NCBI GenBank assembly: GCA_963854835.1 | Contig: OY978526.1 | Span: forward strand, 67,618,765 to 67,682,764 | Origin: Megamerina dolium | Lineage: Eukaryota; Arthropoda; Insecta; Diptera; Megamerinidae | Reading direction: 5' to 3' | Length of the DNA stretch: 64,000 nucleotides | In this document: positions 57,457-64,000 of the stretch, in pieces | Layout: every line of letters starts with the position of its first letter | Numbering within the stretch: position 1 is the first letter of the stretch | Notes under the pieces: generated by a model | Told to the model about the DNA's origin: nothing | Seen by the model: only the letters and a program-made list of their open reading frames with translations | The model's database searches: none | Position numbers and translations under genes: made by a program

Positions 57457-58195
57457 GTGAGTACGACAAACATCTGTGGCAAAATGTGACAAAAGAAGAA
57501 AATAAAAAAAAAACATGATATAATGAATTTCCTGCTTTGTCAACTAACTAGTGTGCTTTTATGGGGCAGGAATTTCTATTATTCCGCAGATTTGTATGTT
57601 GCTATTATATTGAATATAAAATTCCAAACTACAGTACATACATATTTTGTTATGATTTTCTATTAAGGCAAACATCAAACAGTATAATATTAGTTGTTTA
57701 AAAAATTGCATACACATATTAGTTATTGTTATAATCAAGTTCAGCTGATACCTCAAACAGTTTTTTGAAATACACTGCATATGCACATCCATCAGTTTAT
57801 ACACACACACACACACACACGGTCAACTAAAGTTCAACTACATTTTGCATGTAAGAATGACTGATGGTCTTATGCATGTTGTTTATTATGTACACAGGTT
57901 GATTTGAATAAAAAGTATTGGACCTTTGGTGCATCATAACTATAGAACTATGCCCTTTTTGGAACTTCCAAAAGTTTCAGCGTGGTGAAAAATTGTGTGA
58001 TATTTCTGAAAGAAAATACTCGTATGCTACATTTTGCAATTTGACTACGATGAACCGAATAATGAGGCTCAGAGTAAACTAATTTAAAATTCAGAATCGT
58101 CGATTTTGACAAATCTTTTATTATCTTAAAGTGAAAGCCTAAATGAAAAAAATTAAATAATTAAAAATTAAATTTGTTTTGCAAAAAGCAAAAAT
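57457..58195 (+). other. Probable intron
   Basis: Starts with the GTGAGT donor; holds a CA microsatellite at 57801-57820. No second exon is evident. Confidence 0.45.
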
Positions 58196-58196
58196 T

Positions 58197-58420
58197 AGAA
58201 GGGACCTACTTATATTACCCGGATTCGAATTGTAGAATGGCATCATTTTTTCTGAGTTTTGTCGTACAGCTCTTTAAGAAGCTTTTCATGAATTGCCAAT
58301 TGCGCGCCGACAGGTGAAAGAAAAATATTTTCGATATTAAAGTTATCTCAGTCGGGGATTGAACCCACGATCTATGGATCAGAATACTAACCCCCTAAAC
58401 ACTGAGCTGCGGCACCCACT
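58197..58420 (-). repeat. tRNA-derived SINE, copy 8 (diverged, internally deleted)
   Basis: Reverse orientation: GGGTGCCGCAGCTCAGTGTT head at 58418 and B box GTGGGTTCAATCCCC. The body fades at AAGTAGGTCCCTTCT on the left, so the 3' third is missing. Confidence 0.75.
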
Positions 58421-58480
58421 TGAGTTTTAGCTTCGGTCGATTTAAAATTATAACCTTAAAATATGAAAAATATATTAAAT

Positions 58481-58525
58481 TAAATGTTTATAAATTAAAT
58501 GTTTATAAATTAAATGTTTATAAGT
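58481..58525. repeat. Short tandem repeat TTAAATGTTTATAAA, three units
   Basis: Three near-perfect copies immediately before the truncated SINE copy 9. Confidence 0.8.
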
Positions 58526-58532
58526 ATTAAGT

Positions 58533-58852
58533 ATTCAATACCCGGCTGATGCATAACAAATTTAATATCGAAAAGATTTTTCTTTCGAACAGTACCCACC
58601 TATCGGCAAGCAATTGGCAATTCTTCCGACAGTTACAACTTGCCATGAAAAAGCTTCTAAAAAGAACTCTGTGACAAAGCTCAGAAAAAGTGATGTCACA
58701 AGTGTGCTGCCGTTCGGAACCGGCTAAAATAAGTAGGTCCATTCTAATACTGTCCAAAATTTAAGACGCACAACAGTAATGGAAGAGAAGCTCGGCCAAT
58801 GAGCCCTTTGGGGCTTTAAGTGCCACATATTTATTTACTTTTTTTTTAAGAG
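58533..58852 (+). repeat. tRNA-derived SINE, copy 9, 5'-truncated
   Basis: Begins at the B box (TTCAATACCCGGCTGATGC) and is then almost identical to copy 5 to AAGTGCCACATATTTATT. The A-box half is missing. Confidence 0.85.
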
Positions 58853-59470
58853 AAGAAGGGAAAAAGTCCAGCCGTTGTCTGCCTTACTTTCTTTTGTATT
58901 CCAAAATGATTACCTTAACTCTAAACGATTTATGATCTTTGTGGGACAATACTGTGTTTGGAAAATAGGTCCAAATATGTTTTTGGCTTCTCAAATAAAG
59001 AGGAGTTATATGCATAATTTGCAGACCAATCGGATTCTAAGGTGTGGAGTAAATAAATTGGAGAATTATTAGAATATCTGTGCCATAGTTCACAGAAATT
59101 ATTCTGAATAATAAATATTCGAGCCCGAGAAGTGATTTACAAACATTTTGGCTCAAGCTAAATTGAGAGTATTTGTTTGGAAAACTTTGATGTATTCACT
59201 GAATAGTCTTGACCTTGTAATATATGTCATATGTGCCGGTCTCTATAAAATATTCTTATTGGTTTAAAGTTGGCCTTAAAATAGATCTGAGAAAATTACT
59301 TTATACAGATTCACAAACAAAAACCCCGAAAATTCTATATCGACGAAATACTGGTTTCAATATAAAATGGTAAAATTAGCTTAGCAAAATATCAGTTAAC
59401 AATAAAAAATATATAGTGGGTACTGGGTGGGTAGAGTGTACTATGTCCTAAATTTTGATATATCATATTA
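58853..59470. other. Spacer
   Basis: No recognised feature. Confidence 0.4.
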
Positions 59471-59636
59471 GTGTCGTAGTCAGGATTTTGGCAAGGGGGT
59501 TTTGATGAAAAAGATGTATAAGAATAAATTGAATAAATGAATAATTTTAAAATATCTATATATTATTATTTTCATTTTTTTAGAAGTCCATCTGCTGAGG
59601 TGGATCTATCCTTGGATCCCCCCTGCATACGCCAAT
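59471..59636. mobile_element. Short candidate MITE
   Basis: GTGTCGTAGTCAGG...AAGGGGG at the left and the complement of TGGCGTATGCAGGGGGGATC at the right form imperfect inverted ends around 110 bp of A/T. The GGCGTA(G/T)CCAGGGGGG style is common in small insect elements. No clean duplication. Confidence 0.35.
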
Positions 59637-59639
59637 ATA

Positions 59640-62600
59640 TTATATTTCAATGATGCGCTTATATTTGTCAATTCTAGACGTCGGAACTCTTGTGAGACCT
59701 CCTAAGTTTTTTCCCTTGGCAAATATTTGTTGTCAGACTTACGAAAGGACAAATTATTGTTTTTCTGAAGAATTCTCTTGGCCGAACCGGGAATCTAATT
59801 AATCAAGTTTATAAGTTAATTTTAATTATTTTCTTAAAAAATGTTTATTAGTTTACGCGAATTATTTTGAATATTTTTTTTTTCGTGAGTGAATTTTTTT
59901 TCGCGATTTATTCAATATGATTAACCTCGAATTTTCGCTGTAAAAAGTAAATAGATGAACACCACAACATATGTGAATGATTTGACTGCGAACCGGTATC
60001 CCGTTAATTTTTCCCCATACCGAATAAATGAACTTTGCTTTGTACGTATGTTTGAATTTATTAGTGTAGTGTTTGTTGTTTTTGTGGACTATAAAAAATG
60101 CGACAAGATGAAAGGAAAGGAAAGAAAAGGAACACAAAAAAAAAAATAATAGAACTCGTGTTAATATTGCACATATGTATTAATATTACACATGTACGTA
60201 CAAGTAGATGTGTGAAAAGCCGTTGTGTGATTTATTTATTTGCATTTTGATTTTCTTCATTAATTTTATTTTATATGTTTATGCTCTTTTGGTTGTTGTC
60301 ATTTAGTATAATCGTATATGTATTAAAGCACGTTTTCTATAGTTAATCGCTGTTGTCTCCTCGATGTATAGCAACATACTTGTGTTTGTACATTAGGATG
60401 GTCGTTATTTAGAAAACATTTTTGTTTCGCTACCTCCATTATGCATAAAATATTGAGGACGAAAAATGAATGGGGGTCGGTCTTACATTTCACTTTCCTA
60501 GAAGGCAGATATAATATCATACATGATAGAGAAACTTTATTCAATTTTAGGGCAATTTTGTAGTTTTTTTTTTATTAGATCAAATGTTTTTAGCTCATGA
60601 AAATTACAATTTGAGTTCAATATTTTACGTCCAAACATTTCGCGAACACCTTAATGTATATACACACATGTAGGATGGCTCGTAAATTAGGCACTTGGCA
60701 GTTTTATTAATTAAATACGTTAACATGATGTATACATAAATTCTATAAATTATAGAATTAATGCGAGAACAAAAGCAATAACTATGATGATGGACATTTA
60801 ATCACTCAAGTTTAAGCAAAGCAAGTCATAGTACATATATGAATGTTCACAGCTAGAGGTTATAATAGGTTAAATTGACAATTTTTTGTTTTCATTCTAC
60901 ACATTGGTTTGTTAAAATAAAAGTTTGTTTAAAAATTCTTTAAGTCTTTAGAAAGTATTTATCCACAGAAATAGTTTTCCGTTTAAACCAAAAGATATTC
61001 CAATTTAATCTTTGAATTATGAAAATTGAAAGCCTCTGGCGATTTTATGTAAAAATTGAGAATATATTAAAAATAGGCGTTGAGGAGACATATAGGGAGA
61101 GCGAGAGAGGTAGAGTGCTGTTGGCAAATTCATATTGAAAAAATTCATTCATTATAGATGAAGTTAAGCATACAAAAATTTGTATTATTTTGCTATTTTT
61201 AAATTTGAATTTATCAAGAAATCTTCTGTATGTATAAAATACCGTTAAATGGTTAACTGAAAATGGTAAATACTTTAATACATTCAAATATGACAAGCAC
61301 AAAATGAATCAGCTATGAGGAAACGATGATGTTTTTCAGTTATTCTACTCACAAGCATTTCTTTCCACTTGTGATTTTTACCATCTTCGGTATTTATAAG
61401 ATTATCACTCAATGTTACGCGTGAGTTTGCTTCAAAGTATACAAAAAACATGTAGTACATCTAATAGCGTACGCTGACGGTACTGACATAATCTGTTAAA
61501 CACGTGTAATGTGTCAAAATATTATTCTCCGGACCGAGGAGGAGGTCATGTCGAATGACACTAGCGTTAAAAGAGGGTAAACCAAAAACGACCATGTAAA
61601 TATCCATATCTCTTCTAACATAGAAATTATACAACACTTCAGTCTTGACTATGACATCTTTGAGATTTTCAAGAACTTTGACATTAAGACAAGATTAAGC
61701 CAAGCCATACTTTTGGCGTTACATTTATACACTCCATACACTCGAGTTCACTTTTGGGAATTCTTAGAGTTTTCCCAAAGAAAGATCTTACTCATGAATA
61801 TCATAAATTTATATTAGATTGGATATAATTTTATATGCATTCATATGCATGCATATCAAAATGTCAGTTTATTTAAGTGATTCGATATTTCAGTAAATTA
61901 ATTTCACAATAAACTTTTTCAATTATACCAGAAGCAGAGCCAAAAACAATAATCAAAGTAAATTCATAAGTCGTTGCATTTAAAATACGTTCCTATATCC
62001 TGCAATTTTACGAAGACCAAGCATATAATGGACGTGCGCGAATACATAAATGAGATGAAATAAATTGCTTTGAGAGTATATGTAAGTATTTCAATATACC
62101 CGTATATATGACATTTGTTTATATGAAGGAGCTACGGTTAAAATGTGATAAAGGAAAATTTAAAAAAATGTACATCGTCTTTTGATTGCACCAGAGGAAT
62201 ATATTAAAAAAAAATTGTTGTTCACTTCAATAAACTTTCGCGGGAGATGGCTTTACCTAGATTTTTTACATAAAGCGATAATGCAGTCAACTTCATTGTA
62301 AAGTTGACCAATAGACTCGAAATGCCAGAAAATTGTGAAATGCATCACACATCTGGAATTTCGTGCCCAAAGGAATTTTATTCTACTGTATTTTACACCA
62401 GTACTTTAGAAAAACAAAATCAAATCTACAGCTAAAGTGTATATAATTCTTGTGGAAACCTACAGTGACCTTGGTCTATTGGAAACGCCGTACAGAGATT
62501 GATTTAAATGTCTCAAAAATAACGAAATCAATGCTGAAAATAAAAATCGTTCTGGGAACCGAAATATTTACAAGACGAAGATTATGAGTCGGTGCTCAAT

Positions 62601-62940
62601 GAATGCCTATATCAGATGCAAGTTGAATTTGTAGAATCATGATGTTATTACACTCAAAGAGTCAAGGGTACCTTATATTACGCGAATGCTTTCGTTTCTA
62701 ACACCTTAGAAGAGATTTCAGATAAAAAAAAGGTAAAATACATCTATTATTGATCGGAATCACAATCTGAGTCGGTTGATCCGTGTTAGTCTGCCTGTTA
62801 TTGAGTTCTTTTGTACCATAAATGCCGTAATTAGAGAGTGATCGAGCTGAACATTTGTGAAGAAACATCAAACAAACCATTGCGAAAATTGGTGTAATTG
62901 GATGAAAACCACACTAACCTCCCATACAAAAGTGTGTTTT
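59640..62940. other. Unassigned AT-rich DNA
   Basis: No TIR pair, LINE motif or splice-bounded frame could be supported. A mixed-complexity block at 61540-61760 and another at 62280-62640 look less random but match nothing I know. Confidence 0.4.
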
Positions 62941-62949
62941 TTAATGTAC

Positions 62950-63560
62950 AAGGTGTTCCATTGGGACGTGTGCTACTTTGATTTTGAATAAAACGCAAAC
63001 GGTCCGGAATTCTTCCAAATATTTTATTTCGTTCGAAAGGCCATACAATAAGATTATGTGTGGACGATTATTTTGCGGATATGTTCACCGCGAATATTCC
63101 GTAGATATATCACTCTTTCGGCCATATTCTTTATGATATTTTGCAGTATGACCTCCGGAATGGCCCAAATCAACGATGTAATATTACTTTTCAAGTCTGG
63201 AATCGTCTTCGGATCATTCACATAGACTTTATCCTTCGTGTAACCTTACAGAAAAAAGTCTAACGTCGTCAAATCGCATGATCTGTGCGGGCAATTCACA
63301 TCACCGCGACGAGAAATTACGGTTCGGAAATTTACGACGCAAAAATCATCATCTTCAGCAATCATGTGCAGGGCGCAATTAGCAAATGTACGGCGTTGTG
63401 CATGACCACGAGGCATCAAGTGCTGCGTCAATTGGACTTTATATGGGTGTAAATTCAATTCCAAGCGCAAAGTTCGATGCATGGAGGTCGCGGAAATGGC
63501 CAATTGTTTCTAACGATAGCGAATAGACATTGCGGGGGACTCGACGACACTTTCATTTTG
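62950..63560 (-). mobile_element. Degenerate rosa-type mariner relic
   Basis: The minus strand retains HRSCDLTTLDFFL at 63246-63290 (third catalytic block, compare CDITPLDFFLWG in the copy at 53.7 kb). GYTKDKVYVNDPKTI-like text follows at about 63190-63245. Outside these the frames are lost. The first and second catalytic blocks are not recognisable. Confidence 0.55.
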
Positions 63561-63861
63561 CTTCGGAACATCAAGTACGGACCCAGTTTGATCATTTGTA
63601 GCAATCCTTAATTAAAATCTTATACTGTCACGATGACAATGACACAAAATATGGCGGGAAAGGGTCGATAATGCAGATTTAATTCGATAACAAAGTACCA
63701 CACTTACTATTGGAACATACTGTATAAAAAATAAAATTATCAAGGTGAAAATCGGTAATTATAATTATAATTAACAATTTAAGTACGATTTTAAGAATGG
63801 ACCCCATCGGAATTAATCCCACGCCAACTTCCCATGCAAGAGTTTGATTTCGTATATACAA
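63561..63861. other. Spacer
   Basis: Nothing recognised. Confidence 0.4.
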
Positions 63862-64000
63862 GTTGCGACAATTATGTATTAAGACTGCCTCTAGAAAACA
63901 CAATTAAAACACGATATCTGGTAATTTTTCGGTATATTTATTCGAAATATTATCCTCCTGATTCAATATACTTATTACATCGATTTAATAGTGATTCAAA
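63862..64000 (-). mobile_element. Mariner-like element, 3' end, cut by window edge
   Basis: The minus strand is nearly the same as 9008-9145 on the plus strand: FESLLNRCNK, then YIESGG and a stop where the sister has Arg, then YFE. The same 3' flank with GACAATTATGTATTAAGACT follows. The rest of the element lies beyond position 64000. Confidence 0.8.

Overview
This is eukaryotic, strongly AT-rich DNA from an insect, most likely a higher fly (a tephritid fruit fly is my best guess). The reasons are the 60-90 bp introns with classic GT/AG ends, CA/TG microsatellites, an A-rich 5'-leader-like stretch, and a dense mix of mariner, Tc1, pogo, piggyBac, Jockey, RTE-like and R1-like elements plus a tRNA-derived SINE. 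There are no operons, ribosome binding sites or prokaryotic features. Species assignment is inference.

Host coding content is minimal. Positions 1-575 hold a decayed kelch-like (BTB-BACK) gene fragment that keeps two short introns. Positions 57336-57456 hold one convincing exon, with splice acceptor, ATG, 39 codons encoding a signal peptide and the start of a secreted protein, and a GTGAGT donor. Most of the window to its left may be the first intron of that gene; a candidate A-rich leader lies near 24.2-24.57 kb. Nothing else looks like a functional host gene.

Layout: 0.7-1.14 kb, internally deleted pogo-like element. 1.19-5.6 kb, internally deleted piggyBac carrying two almost identical, intact Tc1-like transposons in opposite orientation, which makes a 3.47-kb palindrome. 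5.9-7.9 kb, broken mariner abutting a 5'-truncated RTE-like LINE. 8.8-9.15 kb, mariner 3' end (a sister copy is cut by the right window edge). 9.9-11.9 kb, foldback-like inverted repeat enclosing a 94-bp minisatellite. 12.5-13.6 kb, R1-like LINE relic. 13.8-14.8 kb, mariner pseudogene. 16.6-17.1 kb, MITE. 18.8-20.1 kb, dead Tc1-like element. 20.5-20.9 kb, deleted DD41D-type mariner. 22-31 kb, SINEs and a perfect 125-bp duplication. 36-42 kb, SINEs, an RTE-like relic and a 140-bp tandem repeat. 43.9-44.8 kb, R1-like LINE 3' end with RNase H. 45.6-47.4 kb, two Harbinger-like MITE copies around a mariner relic. 48.9-54.8 kb, DD41D mariner split by a nearly complete Jockey-type LINE. 55.8-58.9 kb, SINEs, LINE relic and the host exon. 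59-64 kb, mostly unassignable AT-rich DNA and mariner relics.

The most notable pieces are the Tc1-like pair, whose proteins are identical and keep all catalytic residues (a candidate recently active family), the SINE family with visible target-site duplications, and the foldback/minisatellite element. I found no evidence of a novel defence or metabolic system. What is unusual here is transposon architecture.
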